This document shows, piece after piece, positions 1 to 9,254 of a stretch of DNA of 64,000 nucleotides. The DNA is from Candidatus Binatia bacterium (GTDB lineage Bacteria; Vulcanimicrobiota; Vulcanimicrobiia; Vulcanimicrobiales; Vulcanimicrobiaceae). Position 1 is the first letter of the stretch, and the number at the start of each line of letters is the position of its first letter. The DNA lies in NCBI GenBank assembly GCA_035544215.1, contig DATKHY010000007.1, positions 930,001 to 994,000 on the forward strand, read 5' to 3'. A program made the translations under genes and the position numbers. The notes under the pieces were generated by a model. That model ran no database searches. It was not told where the DNA came from and was given only the letters and a program-made list of their open reading frames with translations.

Positions 1-1164
1 GCGAAATATTCGACCATAAGCCGCGCCTATTTCGGCGTGATCAGTAAGACGATCGTCCTGATTCCACAACGCTACGCTATCGTACGCAGCAAGAGTGGCT
101 GCTCGGCAACGTGCCTGGCGCGAGTCGATTCTTCGCCATCTTCCACGAGCCAGTGCGCCTTCGAATTCAGCTTCGTCATCGCTCCGGAGGTAAGCGGCAT
201 CGAGCTCGCGCGGTTGACCGAGGAGATCGCCGGCCATCCCGACCTGAGCGGCTACCAAATCACCTTTGCAAATTTTCTCAAGAACACGCCACCCTCGACG
301 ATACCAACCACGTTTGCGACCGGCGTCGCGTTCACAGCTGGAGCCGTCTCACACACCTTTGCCGTGACGGTCACCGTGCAGGACGCCGGCACGAACGCTC
401 CCGCCGTGGCAAATGCGAACATCCTGATCTTGCAACTTTCCGGCCAGTCGGGAACCGATCTGATCGGCTCGTTGAGCGTCCTCCTGGACGACGGTTACCC
501 GGACCCAGTGCTGGCCACGATCGATCTGAATTTTGCACAAACGGCAGGAAGCGATGAGCTGGTGGCTCAGATCAATGAAGCTTCGCAAGCGGTGCAGGTG
601 ACGAACCAGTCGCCGCTCAGCCTGCAGATGCAGAATTACGCGCTCGTTCAAGGTACCAACGTTACCGAAACGGCCGCGCCAGGCCTGATTTCGCCCGGTA
701 GCTCCGTCTCGTTTCCGCTGCCGCCGAATTCCGATAACGCAGCGTTTGCGTATGAGGCACAACTGGCACTGCCCGCGTCGATGAGCCCCTCGGCGATTGC
801 AACCTTTCTGAACTTTCAGACCGTCGACGTGCAGAGCACCCAGTACGTCGTCGCTCTAGACGGTTCGGGCATCGACTTTACCAGGGTTACCTCCGTCGCG
901 TGCACCGTCACGTTCCCCACGTTGCCGGCGATCACGCCATGGAAAACGACCTTGACGGCTACCTTGAAGGCGGACAGCAGTCACATCCAGATTCCGATTG
1001 AGAATGCGCTCTTTACGCTACCCGGAACCGTCAATATAACGGTCAACCCCGCGGCGCCGAACGCGACGCCGTTTACGCTCACGCTGCAAAACGATTTCAC
1101 CGCGAATCCGGTGATGGTTTTATTACAGTCTCAATTAGTGAGCTCGCCACCTCCGCCGTCCTGA
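1..1164 (+). CDS. Beta-rich hypothetical protein, 5' end outside window
   Basis: The reading frame is open from base 1 through the first possible start (GTG at 37), so the true start probably lies left of the window and at least 387 residues are visible. I do not recognise the family. The chain is Thr/Val/Ser/Ala-rich with alternating hydrophobic strands, for example 'FTRVTSVACTVTFPTLP' and 'TFAVTVTVQDAG', and ends in a Pro-rich tail. The strand pattern resembles the C-terminal beta-sandwich repeats of the minus-strand proteins at 2261-9227, so it may belong to the same system. It converges on the 1319-2260 gene. No catalytic motif is visible. Confidence 0.7.
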   Translation, partial: AKYSTISRAYFGVISKTIVLIPQRYAIVRSKSGCSATCLARVDSSPSSTSQCAFEFSFVIAPEVSGIELARLTEEIAGHPDLSGYQITFANFLKNTPPSTIPTTFATGVAFTAGAVSHTFAVTVTVQDAGTNAPAVANANILILQLSGQSGTDLIGSLSVLLDDGYPDPVLATIDLNFAQTAGSDELVAQINEASQAVQVTNQSPLSLQMQNYALVQGTNVTETAAPGLISPGSSVSFPLPPNSDNAAFAYEAQLALPASMSPSAIATFLNFQTVDVQSTQYVVALDGSGIDFTRVTSVACTVTFPTLPAITPWKTTLTATLKADSSHIQIPIENALFTLPGTVNITVNPAAPNATPFTLTLQNDFTANPVMVLLQSQLVSSPPPPS

Positions 1165-1178
1165 GCGCGGGTCAGGAC
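1158..1178 (+). terminator. Stem-loop at the end of the first gene, possible terminator
   Basis: A perfect 7-bp inverted repeat (GTCCTGA, 7-nt loop, TCAGGAC) overlaps the TGA stop at 1162-1164. There is no T-tract after it, so intrinsic termination is unproven. Its position between convergent genes favours a 3'-end role. Confidence 0.3.
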
Positions 1179-1318
1179 ACCTTCGACAGCAATTGGGGAA
1201 ACCTCCGTCGGCAGCCCCGCACAGGTTTTGGCCGAGGATGTATTCCATCGTCGGCGTTCGCGATCAGACCGCGACGTTCGGACCGCCGCCGGATTCGTCG
1301 TTTATGAACGCTTGACGC

Positions 1319-2260
1319 CTAGAGGCCGGCGAGCGCCGCGGCGCTGAGTCCGACGCGCAGTTGGGCGGCGCCAGCGGCGTCCGCGCTTACCGCCACGATC
1401 CCGTGGTTGGGGAGGCGCTCGTCCGCCGGAGCGCCGGCGAGATGGCGATACGCGGAAGCGGTTCGGCCCGCGCGTTCCTCCCAGCGCAGAAATTGACGCC
1501 GAATTCGCGCCGCGGATCGCAGCGAACGCGGGTCTACGAATATTGAGAAACGTTCGTCCATCGATGGCCCGCACGTGAGGCTATAGCCGAAGTCGATCCA
1601 GTCGAGCGCCGCGCGCAGCGGCAGCGCGGTGATCTCGGCGAACGCTTCGAGCACGGCCTGTCGTTTATGTGTCCCGCCAAAGCGCAGAAACGCGCCGCTT
1701 TCCACCGAGTCCATTTGGGGTTGCCGAAAATAGTACTCGCGTGCCTCGCTCGCGCAATCGTAGCCGGCCATCATTAGGCGGCTGCTCGGCACGATCGGCC
1801 GCGCGAGGCCGGCCGCCGACGGATCGCGCAGCTCGGCCGGAACTTCTACGTAGAGCTTTGCCTGCATAGCCGCTCCGTCGTGACGCACGCCGAGCCACGC
1901 TCCCCAGCGTAAGTCTCGTCCCCACTGCAGCGTCTTCCAGAAATCGATCTCCTGCGCGGGCGCCACTGGGATACGGAGGCGCTCGATCAAGTCCGCGGCC
2001 GCTCCGAGCCGATCGTGGTGCTCCGCCTCGGCCGGTGCGACCTCGGTGACGAAGCGCAGGCGATCGTCGTTCGTCGAGAATTCGAACTGCAACGGACAGC
2101 CATCGGCGGCGAGCCCGCTGAACTTCCAGGCAATCGCGGGCCACGCGGTGTCCGAAAAGCTATCGATGCACGTCGCGACGAGGTCGCCGGCGGCACGGCT
2201 GCCAATTCGCCGCGCGACCGCGACGACCCGGCTGCGCGCGCTCTCCGCGACGGCAAGCAC
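1319..2260 (-). CDS. Hypothetical protein, last gene of the beta-sandwich cluster
   Basis: 313 residues from a GTG that directly follows the TAA of the upstream gene (2261-2263), so the two are translationally linked. I do not recognise the family. It has no signal peptide or membrane segment. It contains beta-strand-like blocks such as 'AAMQAKLYVEVP', 'EYYFRQPQMDS' and 'GAFLRFGG' and ends in an Ala-rich tail. The alternating strand/helix pattern vaguely recalls antiparallel-barrel enzymes such as ABBA prenyltransferases, but I see no decisive motif. Its place at the operon's 3' end suggests it serves the cluster, perhaps as an enzyme or accessory factor. Confidence 0.75.
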   Translation of the reverse strand: MLAVAESARSRVVAVARRIGSRAAGDLVATCIDSFSDTAWPAIAWKFSGLAADGCPLQFEFSTNDDRLRFVTEVAPAEAEHHDRLGAAADLIERLRIPVAPAQEIDFWKTLQWGRDLRWGAWLGVRHDGAAMQAKLYVEVPAELRDPSAAGLARPIVPSSRLMMAGYDCASEAREYYFRQPQMDSVESGAFLRFGGTHKRQAVLEAFAEITALPLRAALDWIDFGYSLTCGPSMDERFSIFVDPRSLRSAARIRRQFLRWEERAGRTASAYRHLAGAPADERLPNHGIVAVSADAAGAAQLRVGLSAAALAGL

Positions 2261-4528
2261 TTACGGGCCCGCGCCGACCATAACGAGTGGATCGCTGGCG
2301 GCGATGTAACTCCCTTGCGTCTGCTGGTTGCTGGCGCTTACCAGCGACACGCGGTACTGATACTGGTTCTTGGTTCGATCGATGATCGGCACGTGGAGCT
2401 GCAACGGTTGGCCGGCCGATAGCTGGAATGTCCTCACGAAACTGTAGTTGCTGGCGGGATCTTGATACGTGAACTCTACGATCGCGATTTTGACTGCAAT
2501 TGGATCGAACGCCGGTTGGAACGTGAGGTCGATGGCACCGGCGAAAGGATCGCTTACGATGATCGCGTTCGCCGTCGACGTCGTGCTCGGCGTCGAGATC
2601 AGCGTGCCGTCCTTGAGGTAGGTGTTCGTCGAGTAGCTGTACGTGTTGTCGCCTTTGTCGGCGAGCCGCAACTTCCAGGTTTGCGCCGGCGACCCCGGGC
2701 GCACGATGAAGGTCTGCGCGGTCTGCCAGCCGCTCTTAGCGGTATACTGCAACGCCACCTCGACGCGGTCGACGACGTTAGGATCGATGCGCCCCGGTGT
2801 GAGCGAAAGCGCGAGGAAGCCGAGGAAGTCGTAGGGATCGAGCGTCAGCAAGCGGTTCTCGGTCGTGACCGATGGCAGCGTATATTCAAGCAGTTCGCCG
2901 ATCCAACCCGACTCCGGATCGAACGCGTAGTCCGGCGTGTACGTGTACGACGTCGACGAGATCAGGCCCTGAAAGACGTCCCAGACCTGTTGCGTCTGAT
3001 GCGCGGCATCGAAGACGAACTCCCCGTGCTTCGGGTTCGAGGTCGTCGCGGGATCGCCGTAGTCCAGCGCGACGTGCGCCGAGACGAGTCCAATGCCGGT
3101 GAAGTCGCGCGGCGGATCGATCGTGACCGAGAATTGGTTGAAGAACGGATCCGTGCCGCTCACTTTGAGGAAGTGCTTGGTCTGATCGATGCCCTGCAGC
3201 ATCAGCCCGAAGAAGCCTTGAGGCGAATAGACGCGCTGCACGGCACTCATCTCGTTGAACTCGATCTCGACCGTCTTGAGCTCGTCCTGCTGCACGTACT
3301 TCAGCCGCAGCGCGACCGAATACGGCGAGGCCGACTGAGAAGCCGCCGCGGCGGTTCCAACCGCCTTCGCGATTTGACTGGCCGCCGACGGCGACGCCGC
3401 GGGAGGTGGGGTCGGGGCTGCGGGGCGTTGGGACGTCGTCGTGGGCGTGGCGGTCGGAGTCGTCGCGGCGCGCGGCGCCGTCGCCGTCGCGCCGCCGGAC
3501 GTGCTGCTGGTCGAGCTGCTCATGCTGCTACTCGCGCCACCGCTGGTCATGCTGCCGCTCGCGCCACCGCTGGTCATGCCACCGCCGGACATACTGCCGC
3601 TGGACATGCCGCCCGATGGGCGCGCCGCGGAACTCGACGACATCGAGCTCGCGCCGCTCGTGGCCGGAGCGCGACCCGGAATGTTGACCGACTGAGCGTC
3701 GGCAGCGGCGGCCGTGGTGGGCCCCAGGCTCGGGGTGAACCACTGCGACATGATCTGATCCTTGAAGAGGTTCAGAGCCCACTGTTCCTGTTGCTCGATG
3801 GAGGCGTCGGTGCTCAGGTTGACGACCTCGACCTTGATGGTCCCGTCCTGCCGCAGCTTTTCGAACGTCGCGTCTATTCCGGCGGAGACGCAGTACGCCG
3901 ACGCCGTCAAATCTACGCTGAACGACTGATAGGCGCGCTTGAGGTCCGCCGTGATCTTGACGTCGAGCGCCGGCAGCACCCCAGTGAACTTCATGTTGTA
4001 GATGCCGCCGACGGGCGTCATGCCGTCCTGAAACGCCTGCTCCAAGATCGTCGCGCCCTCTTCGCTCAGCGTCAGGGCGAAGAGCGCGTCGTTGTTGCCG
4101 AAGAGCTCGGGATTGCTCGCGCCCAAGATGCCCTGCACGGCGCTTCCGGCCCCGGGCGCCGCGCTCGTCCCTCCGCTTCCCTGCAGGTTGAGGGCGACGA
4201 TCTGGACGGTTCCTTCGTCGAACGAGACCGGAGCGAGCCGCGGGTCCGACACGTTGGGAAACTGCGTGCGGATCTGGCCGACGATCTTCGCCTGCGTATC
4301 GGCGCTGACTTTCAGCGCCAGCGTGACGTTGAGAAAGCCGGTTCCCTGGATTCCCGCCGCCGCGACGTCGGGCGCGTACATGATCAGCAGGAACTGCGGC
4401 TCGTCGCTGTTCGCTTCCGACTCCAGGCCGACGGGGCCCGGCAGGTACCAAAACTGGTTCGGATCGGCGTGATCCGGAAAAACCGTGATCCCGTCGACCG
4501 TGAATGTGCCGCTTGAGAACAGGAGCAT
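2261..4528 (-). CDS. Large beta-sandwich repeat protein, paralogue 1
   Basis: 755 residues. The ATG at 4528 is preceded by a GAGGG ribosome site overlapping the end of the upstream gene. An N-terminal domain (about 10-270) opens with a 'VDGITVFPDH...FWYLP' block and contains 'ELFGNNDALFALTLSEEGA', followed by a 'GIYNMKF...LPALDVKITADL' stretch, all shared with the next two genes. Residues 285-402 form a linker very rich in Ser, Gly, Met, Thr, Ala and Pro. Then comes a '(D/N)PFF' motif (460-463) and roughly three ~95-residue beta-sandwich-like repeats with 'V.V...Y.DP' and 'Y.Y...Y' signatures. There is no signal peptide, TM segment or catalytic motif. A structural or binding role is inferred. 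Confidence 0.85.
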   Translation of the reverse strand: MLLFSSGTFTVDGITVFPDHADPNQFWYLPGPVGLESEANSDEPQFLLIMYAPDVAAAGIQGTGFLNVTLALKVSADTQAKIVGQIRTQFPNVSDPRLAPVSFDEGTVQIVALNLQGSGGTSAAPGAGSAVQGILGASNPELFGNNDALFALTLSEEGATILEQAFQDGMTPVGGIYNMKFTGVLPALDVKITADLKRAYQSFSVDLTASAYCVSAGIDATFEKLRQDGTIKVEVVNLSTDASIEQQEQWALNLFKDQIMSQWFTPSLGPTTAAAADAQSVNIPGRAPATSGASSMSSSSAARPSGGMSSGSMSGGGMTSGGASGSMTSGGASSSMSSSTSSTSGGATATAPRAATTPTATPTTTSQRPAAPTPPPAASPSAASQIAKAVGTAAAASQSASPYSVALRLKYVQQDELKTVEIEFNEMSAVQRVYSPQGFFGLMLQGIDQTKHFLKVSGTDPFFNQFSVTIDPPRDFTGIGLVSAHVALDYGDPATTSNPKHGEFVFDAAHQTQQVWDVFQGLISSTSYTYTPDYAFDPESGWIGELLEYTLPSVTTENRLLTLDPYDFLGFLALSLTPGRIDPNVVDRVEVALQYTAKSGWQTAQTFIVRPGSPAQTWKLRLADKGDNTYSYSTNTYLKDGTLISTPSTTSTANAIIVSDPFAGAIDLTFQPAFDPIAVKIAIVEFTYQDPASNYSFVRTFQLSAGQPLQLHVPIIDRTKNQYQYRVSLVSASNQQTQGSYIAASDPLVMVGAGP

Positions 4529-4549
4529 GTTGCCCTCGCTAGTCGCTGC

Positions 4550-6904
4550 TCAGTTCAAATTACCGAGCGGAATCGTCACGGTGTTGTCGTTGATCTGCGT
4601 CCAATCGATGCTCTTGGTTTGGCCGTTGGTCAGCTCGATGTCGGCTCGGTATTGGGCCACGATCTGATCGTTGAGGTAGCCGTAGGCGAAGCTCCGTACG
4701 TCCGACGGGTTCGAGATCGTGACCGTCTCGGTCTCATTGAGTGAGTTCGCTGGGTCGACGTAGCGTAGCGTCACGGTGATCTGCTGGATCTGGCTCGCAG
4801 TAAAGTCGACTTGCTGCGGAACGATCGTGACGATCTGATGTCCCTTCATGCCGTCTTGCAGGATGAGGTATTGATCCGACGTCACGGAACCCGGGATCGT
4901 CCATACCTGGCCGTTGATGCGCACGAGACGCGCCTCGTAGTAGATGAGGTTCTGCGTCAGGTTCTGGCGATCTACCTCGAACGGCGGCGCCGTCGCGTTC
5001 GCCTGATTCAGCGTGAAGCTCTGCTGCGCCACCGGCGCCGCCTTGCTCGGATATGCGAGAAACACCAGCGCTTCGGCGAAGGCGGTCCAGTCCAGAGCGG
5101 CGAGTACCGTTAGGCTGATCTTGGTCGGGAATGGGTCGACGATGTCGATCTTGCCGCCGCTGGTCGTCTTCCACGGGCTCACCGCCGTGCCGCCGGCGGC
5201 CAGGCTGTACGTGAGCTGGTAGTCGAAGCTGCGCGAGGCGGCATTGCACATGAACATGGGCCAGTCGACTTCCTGATTCTGGTTCGTCAGCACGGCGCTC
5301 GGCTGGAGGTTGATGCCGTTGGCAGTGTCGACGTAGCGGCACTGCACCTCGACGCTCGGATACCGGTCCCACGGGAAGCCGAACGCGCGAATCGGCACGA
5401 CGGTGATGCCGTAGAGATCGTCGCGCGGCTCGATGTCCAACACGTCGCCGACGACGGTCTCCGTTCCGCTGGTGAGCTTGCCGGGACGCTGCGTCGTGTC
5501 GACGTTTTTGAAGTTGACCGTATAATTGTAGGTCACCGGGCGCACCATCTGGCCGTTCTGCAACAGGCTGCCCCAATCGACGCTCGTGGCCGCACCGCTG
5601 CTGCTGAGCGATACGGACTGCACGATGCCGTTGTAGGTGAGGTTCACGTCGATCGACGCGATCGAGTCGCCCTGGAAGTCGGCATACGAGAGAACCGAGA
5701 CCTTGCGCCGCGTGAAGAATGGATTGTCGAGATCGACTCTGACGATGAACTGCGACAGCGAGAGACCCTGCTTCGTGAGCTGGCTGAGCAAGCCCGAGAG
5801 ATGCGCCTGAGGATAGATGGTGCGCAGCACCGCCGTACGCTCGCTGACGTCGAAGTTGAGCGACTTCTGGTCCGTCCGCGTGAGGTCCACCGACTTGTAC
5901 GAGAAGCACGCCGCCCCCGCCGCTCCGCCCGTCAGCGCCATGTCGCTGATGTTGTCGAAAGCCTGCATGGCTCGGCCCCAGTCGTCCGGCGCATTCGGAT
6001 TCGGCGGCGGAACGCTCGACTCGAAGAAGTTGGTCTTGACGAGCTCGTAGCACTCCGCAACCGCGCGGTCGCGATCCGACGTCGCGCCGGTCCCTAGGTC
6101 AGACTCGGTCACGAACGTGTCGACCTGAATGTTGATCACCTTGTCCTCGATCAGCTTGTCGACCGACTTCTCGATGTCGCTCGAGAAGAACAGAATGCCG
6201 GCGTGGTACTGCGTGTCGAGATACGTCTGGACGCGGTTCCAATCGGCGGTCAGGTGAACGTGAAAGGCCGGACGCAGCGCGAGAAATTGCAGGGAGTAGA
6301 TCACGGCGATCGGCGCCAGCTGGCCCTGCAGCGCCTGCTCCATGATCGTCGCTCCGTACTGGTCCAGCTGCACCGAGAACGTCGCCTGGTTGTCGCCGTA
6401 CAACGCGGGCTTGGCCGCGTTTTCGATCTTGATGACAAACTGCGGCCCCGACGCCGGCGGCGCGACCACCGTCTGCACGGCGGGTGACGCCGTGGCGGTC
6501 GCGGTGGCGCCCGACACGCCCGAGCCGGGAGCCGCCGGCGACGACGAGGGATCGGCGCTCTGGGCGCCGAGGACCAGCAGCTTGACGGCTCCGTCGGTGA
6601 ACGTCACCGGAGAGAGCCGCGGCGTGCTCGCGAGGTTGAGCTGGCGCTCGATTTGATTGGCCACCTCGGACAACGCCGCCGGATCGATGCCGATGTTCAC
6701 GTCGAAGTCGATGAAGCCGCCGGTCCCGGCGCTGCCCTCGTACTCGATGAGCTGGATCTGGGGCGTCGAGACCTTCGTAGTGGGATCGGTGAGCATCGTC
6801 AGGTGCGGCATCATCGGCAGGAAATAGAACTGCAGCGGATCCTGATGATCCGGAAACACCGAGACGCCGTTGATGACGAAGTACGGCGGGTTCAGGTACA
6901 GCAT
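4550..6904 (-). CDS. Large beta-sandwich repeat protein, paralogue 2
   Basis: 784 residues, ATG at 6904 with a GAGG site about 8 nt upstream, inside the 10-nt gap to the preceding gene. The N-terminal block 'INGVSVFPDHQDP..FYFLP' (11-30) and 'ALYGDNQATFSVQLDQYGA' (167-185) align with paralogue 1. The Ala/Thr/Ser/Pro linker here lies earlier, about 117-154. 'NPFFTRRKVSVLSYADF' matches the equivalent '(D/N)PFF' strand in paralogues 1 and 3. The C-terminal half is tandem beta-sandwich-like repeats carrying 'VQCRYVDTAN' and 'VTLRYVDPAN' signatures. There is no export signal. It probably assembles with its neighbours; function unknown. Confidence 0.85.
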   Translation of the reverse strand: MLYLNPPYFVINGVSVFPDHQDPLQFYFLPMMPHLTMLTDPTTKVSTPQIQLIEYEGSAGTGGFIDFDVNIGIDPAALSEVANQIERQLNLASTPRLSPVTFTDGAVKLLVLGAQSADPSSSPAAPGSGVSGATATATASPAVQTVVAPPASGPQFVIKIENAAKPALYGDNQATFSVQLDQYGATIMEQALQGQLAPIAVIYSLQFLALRPAFHVHLTADWNRVQTYLDTQYHAGILFFSSDIEKSVDKLIEDKVINIQVDTFVTESDLGTGATSDRDRAVAECYELVKTNFFESSVPPPNPNAPDDWGRAMQAFDNISDMALTGGAAGAACFSYKSVDLTRTDQKSLNFDVSERTAVLRTIYPQAHLSGLLSQLTKQGLSLSQFIVRVDLDNPFFTRRKVSVLSYADFQGDSIASIDVNLTYNGIVQSVSLSSSGAATSVDWGSLLQNGQMVRPVTYNYTVNFKNVDTTQRPGKLTSGTETVVGDVLDIEPRDDLYGITVVPIRAFGFPWDRYPSVEVQCRYVDTANGINLQPSAVLTNQNQEVDWPMFMCNAASRSFDYQLTYSLAAGGTAVSPWKTTSGGKIDIVDPFPTKISLTVLAALDWTAFAEALVFLAYPSKAAPVAQQSFTLNQANATAPPFEVDRQNLTQNLIYYEARLVRINGQVWTIPGSVTSDQYLILQDGMKGHQIVTIVPQQVDFTASQIQQITVTLRYVDPANSLNETETVTISNPSDVRSFAYGYLNDQIVAQYRADIELTNGQTKSIDWTQINDNTVTIPLGNLN

Positions 6905-6914
6905 GGTACCGTCC

Positions 6915-9227
6915 TCACGTCGTGGCCGCCGGCGCCGTCGGCATGCTGAGGACCAGGTCGGTATCGCTGCTCGTCACCGCGGGCTGCTTGATGACCGACG
7001 GCGGCGTGGTCGCCATGTAGTAGGTAGCGGTATAGGTGTACGACGTCTTGCTCGGATCCTTCGTGTAGAAAGTCCACGACGGCGGCGTCGCGCCGGTCGA
7101 TTTGAGCACGATCTCCTGCTGCAGCGAGAGGTTGTTGGCGGGATCCGAGTACTGGAACTCGATCTGCACCAGCCGGACCTGCGTGAAGTCCAGGAGCGCC
7201 GGGTCGGGCGTGACGGTGACGATCGTCTGATCCGGCGGTCCGAACGTGATCAAGGCGCTCGTCGACGTTGTAGGCGGGATGTTCTGCTGCGTCTGATTGT
7301 TGTACGAGACGACGCCCGTGTAGCTGACCTGACCGTTCGCCCCCGGAATGACCAGGAACGTCCAGTCGTGCGTGCGGTTCTGGGCGCTGAACTGGTAATC
7401 GGTGCTTTGCGCGTAGTTGTTCTTCGAGTCGGTGTAGGTCATACGCAGGAAGATGTTGTTGATCTCGTTGACGAAGTCGCCCTCGGCGATGAACGTCACA
7501 GTCTTCGGAACGAAGATGTCGTTGATGAAGAGGTCCTGCGTGTTGTCTTGTTTCGGGGCAGTCGTCACCTGGGTGCCGTCGTTCAGCACGTAGGTCACGG
7601 TGTACGTGTATTTCTTGTCGGCGGCCTTGAGCAAGACTACCACGAGCGTAGCCGAGCGCGTGTTGGTGTCGAACGCGAACTCGCGGCTGATTGCGGCGCC
7701 GGTTGGATCGGTGTCGGGGTACTGGAACGCCACCTGCACCTGCTTGACGGTCGTCCAATCGACGTTGCTCACGTTGAGGTTGACGTAGAGCACGCCCATC
7801 GTGCCCACGTCGAGCGTCGTGACCTGGTTCTGCGTCGTGTACACCGGCGAGACGTACGGCTTGCTCTGATCGGCGTAGTTCACGTTGAACTGGTACTGAT
7901 ACGTCATGTCTCCGTTGGCGGTGTCGGAATCGAATTTGAGCACGTCGTTGGGACCCTTGAAGGTCAGGCCCGTGATCGTATTCGGGGTGCTCTTCGTGTA
8001 CTGGCAGTTGGCGTCGACGCTGACGATGTTGAACTTCTGGAAGTCCGCGTTGCAGATCATCGTCGCGTGGATCTGTGCGAAGAACGGGTCGTTCGCGTTG
8101 ATCGTCTCCATGTATTGCTGGGGATTGGGAGGGTTGGGCAGCGTGCCTTGCTGCACCGTCTCGAACGCGATGCTGTCGCGCTCGCTGTAGTTCTCCCAGA
8201 AGCTAAAGGACGCATAGCTCGACTCGTCGCGGGTTACGTGCTCCATCCCGTCGTCGCCGCGGTTCTGCCCGAGATCGCTGCCAACGTTTTGTCCGGTGAC
8301 GCCGGCGCTCGACGAGCCGCTGGAGGACCCGCCCGAGGACCCGTTGCCGCTCGAGGAACCGCTGCCCGACGACCCGCTCGAGGAGCTGCCGCCGCCAGCC
8401 TGCCCCAGCACGCTCTGAACGGCCACGTTGAGCTGTTGCCAGCCCCAGTTGACGAGATCGTCGTGCAGCTTGGACACCGTCGGATCGTTCATCGGCATCG
8501 ACGTGAAGTCGAAGGTCACGCTGCCGCAGTCGGCGCTGATGAACGCCTCGCGTATCTTCTCTTGCTCGGTATTGTCGCCGTGCCAGTAGTCGCTGCCGCT
8601 CTTGTCGATCGTCTGATAGAACGAAGCGAACTTGACGGCGTTGAACCAGACCGTTCCCGTGACCGGCGGCAGCGCCGCGGTGTAGGTGAGGTCGTAGGCG
8701 ATCTGCACGATTCCGCCCTTGCCTTGCAGCGCTCCCTCGACGACGGCGGCGCCCTCCGGCGAGAGTTCGGCCGTGAACGAGCAGATCATCTGGCCCAAGA
8801 GCGACGGCTTGCCCGCGCCCTCGATCTTCTGCACCAAAGCGCCGCCGCTGTCGAGCAGAGTCAGCGAGGCGCTTCCCTTGGTGAAGCTCGGCATCGAGAT
8901 CTGGGCCGTCGCCGGATTGCCTTGGGCGTCCTTGTAGCCCTTGGACTTCAGCAGCTGGTTGAGCTGCTGCTGCGCGGCGTTCATATCCGCATCCGAGATA
9001 ACGAAGACCGAATCGAAGATCAGGAAGCCCCCGCCCTTGAGGCCGTCGGGCCGATCGACCGGCATCAAATATTTTATGAAGTTGATCACGTATTGGTTGG
9101 GATGCTTTGGGTCGGTTCGAAAGCCCGGTTCGCACGGCATGGCGTAGAAGACGAGCGGATTCGTGTCGTCCTCGTAAACCGTCAGGCTCGTGCCGCTGAT
9201 GAGGTGCGCGGGGTAAAGCTTCAACAT
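6915..9227 (-). CDS. Large beta-sandwich repeat protein, paralogue 3
   Basis: 770 residues, ATG at 9227 with a strong GAGGAGA site. It has the family layout: an opening domain with 'LTVYEDDTNPLVFYAMP', a 'SLLGQMICSFTAELSPEGA' segment (142-160), then a Ser/Gly linker encoded at about 8281-8400. 'DPFFAQIHATMICNADF' follows, then several repeats with 'VAFQYPDTDP', 'LRMTYTDSKN' and 'IEFQYSDPAN' motifs about 95 residues apart. It diverges more from paralogues 1 and 2 than they do from each other. There is no signal peptide or TM segment. The three paralogues in a row suggest a hetero-oligomeric structure. Confidence 0.85.
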   Translation of the reverse strand: MLKLYPAHLISGTSLTVYEDDTNPLVFYAMPCEPGFRTDPKHPNQYVINFIKYLMPVDRPDGLKGGGFLIFDSVFVISDADMNAAQQQLNQLLKSKGYKDAQGNPATAQISMPSFTKGSASLTLLDSGGALVQKIEGAGKPSLLGQMICSFTAELSPEGAAVVEGALQGKGGIVQIAYDLTYTAALPPVTGTVWFNAVKFASFYQTIDKSGSDYWHGDNTEQEKIREAFISADCGSVTFDFTSMPMNDPTVSKLHDDLVNWGWQQLNVAVQSVLGQAGGGSSSSGSSGSGSSSGNGSSGGSSSGSSSAGVTGQNVGSDLGQNRGDDGMEHVTRDESSYASFSFWENYSERDSIAFETVQQGTLPNPPNPQQYMETINANDPFFAQIHATMICNADFQKFNIVSVDANCQYTKSTPNTITGLTFKGPNDVLKFDSDTANGDMTYQYQFNVNYADQSKPYVSPVYTTQNQVTTLDVGTMGVLYVNLNVSNVDWTTVKQVQVAFQYPDTDPTGAAISREFAFDTNTRSATLVVVLLKAADKKYTYTVTYVLNDGTQVTTAPKQDNTQDLFINDIFVPKTVTFIAEGDFVNEINNIFLRMTYTDSKNNYAQSTDYQFSAQNRTHDWTFLVIPGANGQVSYTGVVSYNNQTQQNIPPTTSTSALITFGPPDQTIVTVTPDPALLDFTQVRLVQIEFQYSDPANNLSLQQEIVLKSTGATPPSWTFYTKDPSKTSYTYTATYYMATTPPSVIKQPAVTSSDTDLVLSMPTAPAATT

Positions 9228-9254
9228 GTCTATCTCCTCGTGTGCGTCAATCGT

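Noticed and set aside
1319-2260. ABBA-type prenyltransferase
   Set aside because: Only a vague strand pattern; none of the conserved basic/Tyr motif positions could be matched with confidence.
2462-4516. 684-aa + strand open frame opposite paralogue 1
   Set aside because: Arg-rich composition typical of antisense frames in high-GC DNA; the minus frame has coherent domains, ribosome sites and paralogues.
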